A stretch of 64,000 nt of DNA from a bacterium (GCA_021811185.1 JAJZPL010000008.1:1-64000); one strand, 5' to 3'; numbered from the stretch's first letter, positions 15,268 through 24,373 are shown. Numbers and translations are program-made. Notes: generated by a model not told the origin, from the letters alone.

Positions 15268-15835
15268 AAAACTTGCGGGAACCTGGTTTTACTACGGGGA
15301 GGCCGGCGCGGCAGAGGGGGCATTCAGCCTCGGGCAGCGCGGCGAGATCGAGCTTAAGCAGACTGACGGAGGGGAAAGGCAGGGTTTTGGCGCCCATGCG
15401 GTTTATCACGGACAGGGCGCCAATGACTTCCGCGCCGTGCGCGGCCGCCACCGCCGCAGTTTCGAGCGTGGATTTGCCGGTGGTGAAAACGTCCTCCACT
15501 ATGATCACCCTGGCGCCTACCGGCAGCGTAAAGCCCCGGCGCAGGGTCATAACGTTGTTCTCGCGCTCGGTGAAGATGAAATCCACGCCGAAGGCGCGGG
15601 CCGCTTCGTGGCCGATGATCAGCCCGCCCATGGCGGGGGAAAGCACGACGTCTGGGCGGGGGCCTTTCCAGCCGGCGGCGAGCGCCGCGCCCATCTTCCC
15701 GGCCCATCCCGGGTTCTTGAGCGCCAGCGCGCACTGCACGTAGTCCGGGCTGTGCAGGCCGGAGGAAAGCAGGAAATGCCCGTCGAGGAAAGCCCCGCTG
15801 GCGGCAAGATAGACCCTGAGCTCGGCCTCGTTCAT
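15266..15835 (-). CDS. pyrE: orotate phosphoribosyltransferase
   Basis: Joins orotate and PRPP to give OMP, the fifth step of UMP synthesis. The 189-residue protein has the PRPP-binding loop VIIVEDVFTTGKS (about 110-122) and a 'SPAMGGLIIGHEAAR' segment. The C-terminal CPLCRAGLPVVKPGSR is the Cys-containing tail seen in one PyrE subgroup. It overlaps pyrF by 4 bp and ends the pyrimidine cluster. Confidence 0.94.
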   Translation of the reverse strand: MNEAELRVYLAASGAFLDGHFLLSSGLHSPDYVQCALALKNPGWAGKMGAALAAGWKGPRPDVVLSPAMGGLIIGHEAARAFGVDFIFTERENNVMTLRRGFTLPVGARVIIVEDVFTTGKSTLETAAVAAAHGAEVIGALSVINRMGAKTLPFPSVSLLKLDLAALPEAECPLCRAGLPVVKPGSRKF

Positions 15836-16509
15836 TTCAATTCCTTAAGGATGGCGGCGGCCGCGGCGGCGGGATCTTCCGCCTCGATGATGGGCCTGCC
15901 TACCACTATGAAGTCGGCGCCGTTGGCCCTGGCCTCGGCGGGGGTGACGGCGCGTTTCTGGTCGTCGCCGCGCGAAGCCGGCCTGATGCCGGGAGTAACC
16001 AGCGTAAGCTTGCTCCCGTGCGCCGCCTTAAGCCGCCAGGCTTCCAGCGGAGAGCAGACCACGCCGTCCATGCCGCAATCCAGCCCCAGCGCGGCCAGCA
16101 GCTTTACCGTCTTGTCTATGCCGCCGCGGAAACCCGCGCGGAAAAGATTGTGCTCGTCGAAGCTGGTGAGCACGGTGATGCCCCAGAGCCTGGGGCGCTT
16201 TTCAAGCTCCGCGCAGGCTTTGAGCATTTCAGCCCCGCCGGAAAGGTGCAGCGACACGGAATACACGCCCATGGCCTGGGCGTTCTTCACGGCGCCTTTC
16301 ACCGTGTTGGGGATGTCGTGGAACTTAAGGTCGAGGAACACCTTGCCGCCGCGCTTGTGCACCAGGTCGACGGCCGCGGGGCCTTCGGCGGTGAAGAGCA
16401 CGGAGCCTATCTTGAAATATTTCACGCTGCCCTCGAGCCGGTCGAGCAGGCCCGCGGCCTCTTTCAGGGTATGGGTATCCAGCGCAGCTATAAGTTCTGT
16501 TTTATGCAT
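15832..16509 (-). CDS. pyrF: orotidine-5'-phosphate decarboxylase
   Basis: Decarboxylates OMP to UMP. The 225-residue TIM barrel has the catalytic DLKFHDIPNTV (Asp60, Lys62, Asp65), the N-terminal AALD motif (Asp11), and phosphate-binding 'VTPGIRP' and 'FIVVGRPI' motifs. Stop/start overlap with pyrE indicates coupling. A possible own promoter (TTTCCA-N17-TATAAT) lies directly upstream. Confidence 0.95.
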   Translation of the reverse strand: MHKTELIAALDTHTLKEAAGLLDRLEGSVKYFKIGSVLFTAEGPAAVDLVHKRGGKVFLDLKFHDIPNTVKGAVKNAQAMGVYSVSLHLSGGAEMLKACAELEKRPRLWGITVLTSFDEHNLFRAGFRGGIDKTVKLLAALGLDCGMDGVVCSPLEAWRLKAAHGSKLTLVTPGIRPASRGDDQKRAVTPAEARANGADFIVVGRPIIEAEDPAAAAAAILKELK

Positions 16510-16512
16510 AGG

Positions 16513-16565
16513 CCGGCGCGGATAGCGCCGGAGTAAATTATATCTGTTTTACGCGCCGCTGGAAA
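16513..16565 (-). promoter_or_regulatory. possible pyrFE promoter and leader hairpin
   Basis: Minus strand: TTTCCA (16565-16560), 17 nt, TATAAT (16542-16537). The leader then holds CCGGCGC-N5-GCGCCGG (16513-16531) immediately before the pyrF start. The -35 is weak; the hairpin could limit ribosome access. Confidence 0.4.
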
Positions 16566-17615
16566 TCAGCGGGCGGCGGCCCGGGGCTTCCAGCCGGAAC
16601 GGGCAAGGTAATCCAGGATGTATTTCACCAGGAAAGGCCCTTCGTAGATCAGGCCGGAGTAAACCTGCACAAGGTCGGCGCCCAGCTTGAACTTTTCCAG
16701 GGCGGTGGGCCCGTCGAAAACCCCGCCGGAGCCCACCAGCGGCACCCTGCCGGCTCCGAGCTCGGCGGTCCGCTTAAGCACCGCGTTGGAAAGTTCGCGC
16801 AGCGGCCTGCCGCTGAGGCCGCCCTCGTAGGCGTGCCAGCGGGCGTGCACGGCCGAGCGGCTCACGGTGGTATTGGTGGCGATCAGCCCGAAGCCCAGCT
16901 CCGCCGCCAGCGCCACCGCGCCCTGCAGGTCGGAGTCTTCCAGGTCGGGCGCTATCTTCACGAAGAACGGTTTGCTCTTTTTCTGCCCGGAGGCGAAGTC
17001 CAACATGGGCTCCAGCAGCCGGCGCAGTTTGTCGCCGCCGTGCAGCGAGCGGAGCCGCAGGGTATTGGGGGAACTGATGTTCACGGCGAAATAGTCGCCG
17101 TACGGGTACATGATCTTCAGGGCTTCCAGGTAGTTGGCAGGCGCGTTCTCTATGGAGCAGTCCGCGTTCTTGCCGATGCTGACGCCCAGGCGCACCGGCA
17201 GCGGCAGCAGACGCTCGAGGCTCCTCGCGGCGTCGAAGGCGCCGGCGTTGTTGAACCCCATGCGGTTGATGATCCCCTTGTGGTCGTGCAGGCGGAACAG
17301 GCGGGGCTTGGGGTTGCCCGGCTGGGGGCGCAGCGTGACGGTACCGAGCTCCAGAAAGCCGAAGCCCAGTCCGGAGAGGATGCGCGCCGCCTCGCAGTTC
17401 TTGTCGAAGCCGGCCGCCAGGCCGATAGGGTTGCGGAACTTAAGGCCGGCCACGGTGACGGGGAGATCTTTGGCGCGGGAAACGAAGCGCACCGCGGAAT
17501 TTATGAATTCCACGCGCTGGGCGGCTTTCGCCCCCTTGATCACGGTGTCATGGACGAATTCCGGGTTGAACCTGAAAAGCAGCCGGCGGATAAGTTTGCG
17601 GTACAAGTAGCCCAT
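16566..17615 (-). CDS. pyrD: dihydroorotate dehydrogenase, class 2 (quinone)
   Basis: A membrane-associated flavoenzyme that oxidises dihydroorotate with quinone. At 349 residues with an N-terminal amphipathic extension (MGYLYRKLIRRLLFRFNPE) it is class 2. Seen: GLAAGFDKN (about 67-75), 'GTVTLRPQPGNPKPR', NISSPNT with the catalytic Ser, and 'LVGSGGVFDG'. It starts 15 bp after pyrC. Its presence implies a respiratory quinone pool. Confidence 0.95.
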   Translation of the reverse strand: MGYLYRKLIRRLLFRFNPEFVHDTVIKGAKAAQRVEFINSAVRFVSRAKDLPVTVAGLKFRNPIGLAAGFDKNCEAARILSGLGFGFLELGTVTLRPQPGNPKPRLFRLHDHKGIINRMGFNNAGAFDAARSLERLLPLPVRLGVSIGKNADCSIENAPANYLEALKIMYPYGDYFAVNISSPNTLRLRSLHGGDKLRRLLEPMLDFASGQKKSKPFFVKIAPDLEDSDLQGAVALAAELGFGLIATNTTVSRSAVHARWHAYEGGLSGRPLRELSNAVLKRTAELGAGRVPLVGSGGVFDGPTALEKFKLGADLVQVYSGLIYEGPFLVKYILDYLARSGWKPRAAAR

Positions 17616-17630
17616 AGTTGTTTTACAATT

Positions 17631-18902
17631 CTAGCAAATGCCGCTCCGGACTATTTTTCCGGCCACCACGGCGGCGGCCGGCCAGCCGGAAAGCGGCAGC
17701 CCGGTGAAAGGGGAGTTGGAGGACTTCGAAACGAATTTCTCCGGCACCCTCCTGCGGCGCCGGGGGTCTATGATCGTCAGGTCGGCGTCGCGCCCCGGAC
17801 GGAGCGAGCCCTTGTTCTTAAGCCCGAGGAGCGCGGCCGGGTTGGCGCTCAGCAGCCGCGCCAGGCGCGTTTTAGATATATGCTCTTCCAGGACCAGTTT
17901 CGTAACGCAGAGCGCCGCCAGGGTTTCCAGCCCGATAACGCCGAAAGGCGCGCCCGCAAAACCTTTTTCTTTCAGCCGCCTCTCGTGCGGGGCGTGGTCG
18001 CTGGCTATAATGTCGATGGTGCCGTCGGCAAGGCCGCGCAGGACGGCCCGCCTGTCGGCTTCCGGGCGCAGCGGCGGCTTCATCTTAAAATTCGCGTCGT
18101 CCTTTCTAATGGCCCGCTCGGAAAGGGAAAAATAGTGGGGGCAAGTCTCGCCGGTGACCGGCCAGCCGAGTTTTTTAGCGCGGCGCAGCGCGGCGACGGA
18201 AGCGGCCAGGCTCAAATGCTGCAGGTGCAGCGGGCCGTGGGACGCCGCGGCCAGGATGTCGCGCAGCACGGCGAAGGCCTCGGCCTCCGGCGGTATGGGC
18301 GCCAGCCCGAGGCGGCGGGCGGCGGCGGGCGCGGCCACTCCGGCGGCGGTGCGGGAAAAGTCTTCGGGGTGGTCCAGCAGGGGCAGGCCCAGCGCGGCGG
18401 CGCCCTTTATAAGCCCGGCCAGCGCGCCGCCGGGCAGGCAGGAACCGTCGTCGGTAAAAGCTCTGGCGCCGGCCTTTTTAAGGGCCGCCAGGCAGGAAGG
18501 CTCTCCGCCGGCGCGCCAGGCGGTGGCCGCGGCGGAAAAGTACACGTTCACCGGCAGTCCCTTGGCCCTGGCAGCGTATTTCCGCAGCAGGGCGGGGCTT
18601 GCAATCGGGGGCGAAGTGTTGGGCATCAGCAGCATGGAGGTAATGCCGCCGGCGGCGGCCGCGAGCGCGGCGCTCGCCAGCGTTTCCGCGGCTTCGGCGC
18701 CCGGCTCGCGGGCGTGGACATGGATATCTATAAAACCGGGGAAAACCCACAGGCCGGAGGCGTCGAAGACCTCACAGCCGTGAGGCGGCGCCAGCTTCCG
18801 GCCCGCGCGCAGGATCTTGCCGCCGGCAAGGAGGAGGTCGCCCCGCGATTCCCCAAGGACGGGGTCAATGAGCAGGGCGTTTTTGATCAGCAATCGGGGC
18901 AT
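17631..18902 (-). CDS. pyrC: dihydroorotase, class I
   Basis: Closes carbamoyl aspartate to dihydroorotate. The 423-residue amidohydrolase has the metal motif DIHVHAREPG (about 58-67), 'ASDHAPH' near 305, and a C-terminal 'ADLTIIDP' amidohydrolase strand. Class I by length and motif. Its start overlaps the previous membrane-protein gene by 38 bp. No pyrB or pyrA is in the window. Confidence 0.93.
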   Translation of the reverse strand: MPRLLIKNALLIDPVLGESRGDLLLAGGKILRAGRKLAPPHGCEVFDASGLWVFPGFIDIHVHAREPGAEAAETLASAALAAAAGGITSMLLMPNTSPPIASPALLRKYAARAKGLPVNVYFSAAATAWRAGGEPSCLAALKKAGARAFTDDGSCLPGGALAGLIKGAAALGLPLLDHPEDFSRTAAGVAAPAAARRLGLAPIPPEAEAFAVLRDILAAASHGPLHLQHLSLAASVAALRRAKKLGWPVTGETCPHYFSLSERAIRKDDANFKMKPPLRPEADRRAVLRGLADGTIDIIASDHAPHERRLKEKGFAGAPFGVIGLETLAALCVTKLVLEEHISKTRLARLLSANPAALLGLKNKGSLRPGRDADLTIIDPRRRRRVPEKFVSKSSNSPFTGLPLSGWPAAAVVAGKIVRSGIC

Positions 18903-19566
18903 TTTTAGACCAGGGCAGGTCGGCAGTTCCAGCAGCCGGCAATTCGGGGGCGCTTTCCATGGTAACCATGCGCAGCCCGAAAGAACTTTCCGTCTCCCGG
19001 TACGTCATAAGCTGCAGCGCCGTTACCACCAGCAGCGCGGCCCACGCCAGGTGCAGCTTGCGCCGCCCCGAAAACACGTAAGCCGTCTTGAACGCCACGG
19101 CCAGCAGCAGCGTAGTGCCCATGGCGGCGTGCAGGGGGAGCGTCTGCCGCCAGGCTTCTTCGTTCACGCGCCAGGGCAGCACAAAGTACAGCGCGCCGCA
19201 GGCGGCCAGAAAGGCCAAAAACAGGGCCTGCCAGCCGCCGTCCTTGCGGCCTATGGCCAGCTGGGTCAGGCGGCTGAGCCCGGACGCGGCGAAAAAGCAG
19301 GCGAAAGCGATAAACAGGTAGAAACCGCGGCGCGCGTCGAGAGCCGGCCTGAAATTCTCGAGACTCCACCCGGCGGGCAGCGCCAGCGCCGCCAGCGGGA
19401 TGGCTATGGCGGCGGCCAGCAGCGCCAGCGGGCCGGCGAACTTCACCTTGTTCTCCGGGTTATCCAGGGAATAAGCCTCGACGGCCCCGAGCAGCAGCAG
19501 GGCCGCGCCCTGCAAAGAATGGATTAGGGTGGAGGCCGCCGTAAAACCGTCGTAATTGAGGATCAT
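18865..19566 (-). CDS. multi-pass membrane protein of unknown function
   Basis: 233 residues with about six hydrophobic segments (near 14-28, 43-62, 80-98, 113-128, 146-162, 172-188) and a soluble tail. No motif recognised. It overlaps the gene before it by 4 bp (ATGA) and pyrC by 38 bp, so it belongs to the pyr operon by position only. Confidence 0.75.
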   Translation of the reverse strand: MILNYDGFTAASTLIHSLQGAALLLLGAVEAYSLDNPENKVKFAGPLALLAAAIAIPLAALALPAGWSLENFRPALDARRGFYLFIAFACFFAASGLSRLTQLAIGRKDGGWQALFLAFLAACGALYFVLPWRVNEEAWRQTLPLHAAMGTTLLLAVAFKTAYVFSGRRKLHLAWAALLVVTALQLMTYRETESSFGLRMVTMESAPELPAAGTADLPWSKNAPIADQKRPAH

Positions 19567-19925
19567 CTTTTTTTGCCTTTTCTGCTTTTGCCGCCGAGGT
19601 AGAAATACAGCCCGGCCAAACCCGCGCCCACCAGCAGCAGCCAGAGAGGGCTGGAGGCCGGGGCGCCGGCCGGCGCCTGAACCGGAGCGGCGGCGGTAAC
19701 GGAAGACGTTTCTACCGCGGGCTGCGGGGCCGGCTTAATTTCAGGCTCCCTTTTTTTCGACATCACTATGACCGCCTTCTTTACCGGCTGGGCCGAAGCG
19801 GCCAGGAAAGGGGAGACGACGGTCTTTTGCCCGGCGGAGCAAGCGTCGGCGTTCTTGGCGCAGTCCTCGGCGGCGTTAAGCGGGACGCAGCAGGCGAGCA
19901 GGAGGGGGAGTATTATTTTTTTCAT
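19563..19925 (-). CDS. small exported protein with C-terminal membrane anchor
   Basis: 120 residues: a signal peptide (1-18, ending LNAAE), a Cys pair (about 21, 29), a Pro/Ala-rich linker, then one C-terminal helix WLLLVGAGLAGLYFYLGG and a basic end KSRKGKKR that would stay in the cytoplasm. It overlaps both neighbours by ATGA. Function unknown. Confidence 0.7.
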   Translation of the reverse strand: MKKIILPLLLACCVPLNAAEDCAKNADACSAGQKTVVSPFLAASAQPVKKAVIVMSKKREPEIKPAPQPAVETSSVTAAAPVQAPAGAPASSPLWLLLVGAGLAGLYFYLGGKSRKGKKR

Positions 19926-20479
19926 CAGGGTTGGTTGTAGGAACGGAAGTCTTCGATGTTCTTGCGCGGGCGCGGGCCCGGCGCCTCGTCGGGGTAGCCG
20001 ACGGAAAGCAGGATCTCGATCTTCTTGCCGGCGGGCAGGCCCAGGGCTCTGCCGCCGGCCTTGGCGCCGAACCAGCCCAGCCAGCAGGTGCCCAGGCCCT
20101 GCTCGGCGGCGGCCAGCACGAAATGCTCCGCCGCTATGCCCACGTCCATCAGTCGGAAATTGGTGCCCTGCACCTGGTTGCCCATCCAGGCGGTGAACTT
20201 GCCGGTATCGCCCACCACGGCCACCAGCGCGGGCGCGGCGGCGGCGAACTTGCAGGCGGCATACACGCCGGAGAAAGCGGCGGCGCAGAATTTTTCCTTG
20301 AGCGCGGGCTCGTCTATCACGATAAAATGGTAAGGCTGGGCGTTGCAGGCCGAAGGCGCCAGGCGCGCGGCCTCCAGGCAGAGGTCCAGCTTAGCCCTTT
20401 CCACAGGGACGGCTTTATATTTGCGGATGCTGCGCCGCCCGGCGGCCAGCTTGAGAAAAGGGGATTCCTGCATAGCCAT
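19925..20479 (-). CDS. nitroreductase-family flavoprotein
   Basis: 184 residues of the FMN nitroreductase fold: N-terminal 'RRSIRKYKAVPV' (FMN phosphate contacts), 'ARLAPSACNAQPYHFIVI', and 'AAEQGLGTCWLGWFGAKA' near 128-145. Members reduce nitro groups, quinones or flavin substrates using NAD(P)H; the substrate here is not readable. It heads the run leading to pyrC-pyrE and is divergent from the PAS gene, 45 bp apart. Confidence 0.88.
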   Translation of the reverse strand: MAMQESPFLKLAAGRRSIRKYKAVPVERAKLDLCLEAARLAPSACNAQPYHFIVIDEPALKEKFCAAAFSGVYAACKFAAAAPALVAVVGDTGKFTAWMGNQVQGTNFRLMDVGIAAEHFVLAAAEQGLGTCWLGWFGAKAGGRALGLPAGKKIEILLSVGYPDEAPGPRPRKNIEDFRSYNQP

Positions 20480-20524
20480 ATTTTATAATATAGGGACAGG
20501 TTTTGCGGTAACTAACGGAGATTT

Positions 20525-20863
20525 ATGAAAAACTGGAAAGACGGGGTCAATTTCGCCATCACGGTCTGCGACGCGGAAGGCATTGTCACGGAGATGAACG
20601 ACAAGTCGGCGGCCACGTTCGCCAAGGGCGGGGGCAAAGAGCTGGTAGGCAAAAGCCTTTTCGACTGCCACCCCGAGCCGTCCAGGTCCAAGTTGAAGAA
20701 GATGCTCAAAGAACCTTTCACCAACGCCTACACTATAGAGAAGAACGGCGTGAAGAAGCTGATCTACCAGACGCCCTGGTTCGAGAACGGCAAACCCGCC
20801 GGCCTGGTGGAGCTCTCCCTGGAGATCCCCGCCGACATGCCCCACTTCGTCAGGAAGCCCTGA
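20525..20863 (+). CDS. stand-alone PAS-domain protein
   Basis: 112 residues forming one PAS fold: FAITVCDAEGIVTEMNDKSAATFAKGGG, then LVGKSLFDCHPEPSRSKLKKML, a pattern shared by a family of short single-PAS proteins. No output domain is attached, so it would sense a ligand and act through a partner. AACGGAG precedes the ATG. A TATAAT lies in the 45-bp divergent gap. Confidence 0.85.
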   Translation: MKNWKDGVNFAITVCDAEGIVTEMNDKSAATFAKGGGKELVGKSLFDCHPEPSRSKLKKMLKEPFTNAYTIEKNGVKKLIYQTPWFENGKPAGLVELSLEIPADMPHFVRKP

Positions 20864-20873
20864 GAGGCGCGGG

Positions 20874-21755
20874 CTATTCGGCGTCTTTCTTGATAAAGAG
20901 CGCGCGGTCGGCGTTGTCTTTGCCGCCGGGCTCGGTCTCTTCGGAGGCGCGGACGTAGCCGGGCCAGGGCCTGGCGCCGCGGCCCACAGCCACCAGCAGC
21001 CAACTGGGCAGAGCGGCGTGCCGGGTGGCGAGCTTGAAGAGCTGGCTCTTCTCGCTGCCGAACACGGCCCAGCCGGAGCCGAAGCCGGAATCCTCCACCA
21101 CCACGGCGTAGGGGAAAGTGCGCCGCTTGCCGTTGATCTTGTACCAGATGGAAGCGAAGGCGGAGACGCCGTCGCAGCAGAGGTAGCAGAACAGCAGCCG
21201 CTTGGGGCCGAGGGTGTTGTCGTACTGCGCCTCGCGCTCCAGCACGCCCCAGAGGCCCCACTGGAATTCCGGGGCCACGAACAGGTCTATATCGGAATAG
21301 GTCTCGCGCAGGTCCTGCCAGCCGTTGGGAAAGAAATCCTTCTCCCCCGCTTCCACGGCGAACAAAGTCTTGTAGCCTTTCAGCAGCTCCCCGCCGCCCA
21401 GGAACTTGGTTATATCGCTGCGCTTCACGCCCGAATCCACGTAGACGAAGCTGTGCGCGGCGTGCGCCGAAGAAAAAAGCCGCAGCGGCTGGCCGTCCGT
21501 GCCGGCGTTGGGATAATACACCACGTTGGAAAGCATCATCTCCCTGGCCGGGAAATCCGGCAGGGCGATCTTTTGGGATTCGGCCTTCAGGAAGACCCTT
21601 TTACAGGCGTTCTGCAGGGAGAGCGCGGCGGCGAAAGGCGCGCCGGCTGGCAGCGCGGCCTTGTTGTTCTTGGCGGCGGAACTGAGCCAGAACGCGTCGT
21701 CGAGCCAGCCAGGGTAAGCCTCTTTTTCCTGCTTAAGCGCGTCTGATAAAGGCAT
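20874..21755 (-). CDS. conserved hypothetical protein
   Basis: 293 residues, no signal peptide or membrane segment, rich in aromatic residues. Notable segments: MLSNVVYYPNAGTDGQPLRLFSSAHAAHSFVYVD (about 73-107), 'PKRLLFCYLCCDGVSAF' and 'FPYAVVVEDSGFGSGWAVFGSE'. The codon pattern is like its neighbours and it lies 28 bp after mutL-side sequence would end, so it is a real gene. I do not recognise the family. Confidence 0.75.
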   Translation of the reverse strand: MPLSDALKQEKEAYPGWLDDAFWLSSAAKNNKAALPAGAPFAAALSLQNACKRVFLKAESQKIALPDFPAREMMLSNVVYYPNAGTDGQPLRLFSSAHAAHSFVYVDSGVKRSDITKFLGGGELLKGYKTLFAVEAGEKDFFPNGWQDLRETYSDIDLFVAPEFQWGLWGVLEREAQYDNTLGPKRLLFCYLCCDGVSAFASIWYKINGKRRTFPYAVVVEDSGFGSGWAVFGSEKSQLFKLATRHAALPSWLLVAVGRGARPWPGYVRASEETEPGGKDNADRALFIKKDAE

Positions 21756-21783
21756 CTAAAACTCCTGTAGGTGCAAAGCGGGG

Positions 21784-23550
21784 TTACAGCGCGCCGGAGC
21801 GCTGGAAACGGCGGGCGATGTCGGCGCCGGAGAGGTGGAACAGGGTGGGACGGCCATGCGGGCAGTGGTGGCCGTCTTTCGCTCTCTTCAGGTCTTCCAT
21901 CAGCCGCTGGGCTTCCTGCGGCTTAACGAAATCGTGCGCCTTGATGGACTTCTTGCAGGCCATCGTGGCTATTATATTGCGCTTGATGTCCTCGGCGGCC
22001 TTGCCGGGGTCGCCCAACACTTCCGAAAGGTAGCCCAGGAACTCCGCGAAGGCGGGCTGGGTAAAATAGAAGAGGGCGGGCGTAGCGCGCAGCAGGGCCA
22101 CCGTCGGGCCGCGCTGGTCTATTTCGAAGCCGGCGGACTTCATCCAGTCGCGCCACCTGAGCACGGTCTCCATCTGGGAGCGGGAAAGTTCCGCTTCCAG
22201 CGGGACGAGCAGCGGCTGCAGCTTTATCTCGCGCTTCTCCAGCTCTTCAAGGTACTTCTCGAACAGGATCCTCTCCTGCGCGGCGTGCTGGTCCACCACC
22301 AGCAGGCCGGCGCCGCATTCGAAAAGCAAATAGCTCTTGGCCAGCTGGCCTATATACTGAAGGTCCTGGGCGCGCCAGTCGGAAGGAACCGGCTGGGCCG
22401 CTTCGCGCAGCTGCGCCGGCGGCGCGTCGAACAGCCCGGGAGCTTCGGCGGCTGCCGCCGGGGCCCCGGCGGCCTCGCGGTAGGCCGGTACATCGGGCGG
22501 CGTAAATTTATTCTCTCCCGCCGGGGCGGCCAGCTGCACGCCCGCGGTCTGCTTGGCGAGGAGCTCCTCGTAAACGGTGTTGGAAATAGTTTTGAAGATC
22601 TCGTTCTCGGAGGAGAACTTCACGTCCCGCTTCTGCGGGTGGATGTTGGCGTCGAAAGAAGAAGGGTCCAGCTCCACGAACAGGGCGCAGGCCGGGTGGC
22701 GGCCGGTGAGCATATGGCCGTAGCCGCGGTACAGCGCCTGCCGGAGCAGCGCGGAGCCTACCGGGCGGCGGTTTACGAAAAAGTACTGGTTGGCGCGGGT
22801 GGCGGCCAGGCAGTCCGGGCGCGAAACGAAGCCGTACACGGCGAGGCCCGCGGCTTTGCCCTCTACGCGCGCCATCCCGGAATAAACGCTCTTGCCGAAG
22901 ACGGCGGCGGCGCGGTTCTTGAGGTTCTCCCACATCCCGCCGGGCAGCGCCGGCAGCGAAAGGATCTCGGAGCCGTCTATTACGAGCCTGAAACCGGTAC
23001 CGAGGTTGGCCAGCGCGGCTTCTTCCACGGTCTTGATCAGCTGGGCGCGCTCGGCGGCGTCGCTCTTCATGAATTTGGCGCGGGCCGGGGTGTTGAAGAA
23101 AAGGTCGGCGGCCTCGATGGTGGTGCCTTTCACCGGCGGCGCGGGCAGTTCGGCGGTAACGCGGCCGCCTTCGCCCTCGATGGCGTAGCCGGAGGGCTGG
23201 CCGGCGCGGCAGGAAGCCATCTTCAGGCGGGAAACGGCGAAGATGGAATAAAGAGCCTCGCCGCGGAAACCGAAAGTGGCCAGCGAATAGATGTCGTCGA
23301 AAACGTTGAGCTTGCTGGTGGCGTGGCGGCCCAGGGACAGGCGCAGGTCCTCGCGGTCCATGCCGCGCCCGTCGTCGTGCACGCGGATGAGGCCGCGGCC
23401 GGCTTTCTTAATTTCTATCTCTATCCGGGAAGCGCCGGCGTCCAGCGAATTTTCCATGAGCTCTTTAAGCACCGAGGCGGGGCGTTCTATGACCTCGCCC
23501 GCGGCGATCTTGGAGACTACGTCTTCGGGAAGGACTTTGATTTCCGGCAT
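21784..23550 (-). CDS. mutL: DNA mismatch repair protein MutL
   Basis: 588 residues. The GHKL ATPase N-terminus has IAAGEVIERPASVLKELMENSLDAG (N of the ATP lid), 'DDGRGM' and 'ATFGFRGEAL'. The C-terminal endonuclease motif DQHA(x2)E(x4)E is intact as DQHAAQERILFE, together with ACKKSIKAHD and CPHGRPTLFHL. So this is the nicking type of MutL that needs no MutH. MutS is 3.5 kb upstream on the same strand with other genes between. Confidence 0.96.
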   Translation of the reverse strand: MPEIKVLPEDVVSKIAAGEVIERPASVLKELMENSLDAGASRIEIEIKKAGRGLIRVHDDGRGMDREDLRLSLGRHATSKLNVFDDIYSLATFGFRGEALYSIFAVSRLKMASCRAGQPSGYAIEGEGGRVTAELPAPPVKGTTIEAADLFFNTPARAKFMKSDAAERAQLIKTVEEAALANLGTGFRLVIDGSEILSLPALPGGMWENLKNRAAAVFGKSVYSGMARVEGKAAGLAVYGFVSRPDCLAATRANQYFFVNRRPVGSALLRQALYRGYGHMLTGRHPACALFVELDPSSFDANIHPQKRDVKFSSENEIFKTISNTVYEELLAKQTAGVQLAAPAGENKFTPPDVPAYREAAGAPAAAAEAPGLFDAPPAQLREAAQPVPSDWRAQDLQYIGQLAKSYLLFECGAGLLVVDQHAAQERILFEKYLEELEKREIKLQPLLVPLEAELSRSQMETVLRWRDWMKSAGFEIDQRGPTVALLRATPALFYFTQPAFAEFLGYLSEVLGDPGKAAEDIKRNIIATMACKKSIKAHDFVKPQEAQRLMEDLKRAKDGHHCPHGRPTLFHLSGADIARRFQRSGAL

Positions 23551-23584
23551 AATCTGATTTTACAATACTTGAGTACGCTCCGCA

Positions 23585-24268
23585 TCAGGCGATGAACACC
23601 TTCAGCCCTATCATGCTGAGGTTCACCAGCGAATGCAGCAGGATGTTCACGGAGAGGCGCCGCTCACGCTCGTAAACCCAGCAGAAATACAGGCCGACCG
23701 GCAGGATGACCGGGGCGGCCAGGCCGTGGAACAAGGCGAAGAGCAGGCTGGACCAGAAAGCGCTGAACCAGAAGCCTTTCCTGAGCCGGAGCGTGACGAA
23801 AACAATGCGGCGGAAGAACACTTCCTCGACCACGGGGGCCAGCACGCAGGCGCTGAACAGTACCGCCAGCAGCCGCAGCCGGGAAAACACGGCGATGCCG
23901 TGCAGCTGGGTATTTTCCAAACCGTTCTTAGCGCTCAGCGGCCGCATGGCGTCGGTAACGCCGGGGCCGAACAGGCTGTAGGCCCCGTACAGAACCCCGA
24001 AGAGACAGCCGAGAACAAGGGCGTAGCCGCCGAAATAACCCGCGGCTTTCCGCAGGTCCCGGGCGGCGCCGCGCCGCCAGCCGGCCAGCGCCCCACGCCA
24101 GGAAACCCCGGCGTTCTTAAGCACGGCCCAGGAGACCAGGCCGGTAGCCAGCAGCACCGGGACCATGGACTCGAAAGTGCTGAAGTTATGGCCCGACCGT
24201 TTTTCCGACATAGCCACTATAGTGGAAATAGCCACCTGCAGCAGGACACGGAGGCGGTCAGCAGCCAC
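23585..24268 (-). CDS. CPBP-family intramembrane glutamic protease (probable 5' frameshift)
   Basis: 227 residues with about six membrane helices and the CPBP motifs EEVFFRR, ALFHGLAAP and LLHSLVN, the site of Rce1-type intramembrane proteases. The listed start is a GTG with no ribosome site. Upstream in another frame, an ATG at 24324 opens MEKKNPFEDIKACATYTQLWLLTASV, which looks like the missing N-terminus and first helix; one base missing near TCCGTGTCCTG would join the frames. Either a sequencing error or a real inactivating indel. It directly follows a strong terminator. Confidence 0.8.
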   Translation of the reverse strand: MAADRLRVLLQVAISTIVAMSEKRSGHNFSTFESMVPVLLATGLVSWAVLKNAGVSWRGALAGWRRGAARDLRKAAGYFGGYALVLGCLFGVLYGAYSLFGPGVTDAMRPLSAKNGLENTQLHGIAVFSRLRLLAVLFSACVLAPVVEEVFFRRIVFVTLRLRKGFWFSAFWSSLLFALFHGLAAPVILPVGLYFCWVYERERRLSVNILLHSLVNLSMIGLKVFIA

Positions 24269-24324
24269 AACTGCGTATAGGTGGCGCAGGCTTTTATGTC
24301 TTCAAAGGGGTTTTTCTTTTCCAT

Positions 24325-24355
24325 AAAAAGCGAACCCGGGCGCGGGGGCCCGGGT
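24325..24355 (-). terminator. rho-independent terminator after the five-repeat protein gene
   Basis: Minus strand: ACCCGGGC-N6-GCCCGGGT stem (24355-24334) followed by cGcTTTTT (to 24325). The T-run ends exactly at the ATG of the frameshifted CPBP reading frame. Confidence 0.8.
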
Positions 24356-24373
24356 CGGCGGGGCTGGCGAAGT

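Noticed and set aside
16833-18908. Plus-strand 691-aa ORF
   Set aside because: Antisense to pyrD and pyrC.
20484-20510. GGGACAGG near 20497 as a second copy of the GGGGACAG palindrome
   Set aside because: No opposing arm is present; a chance half-match.
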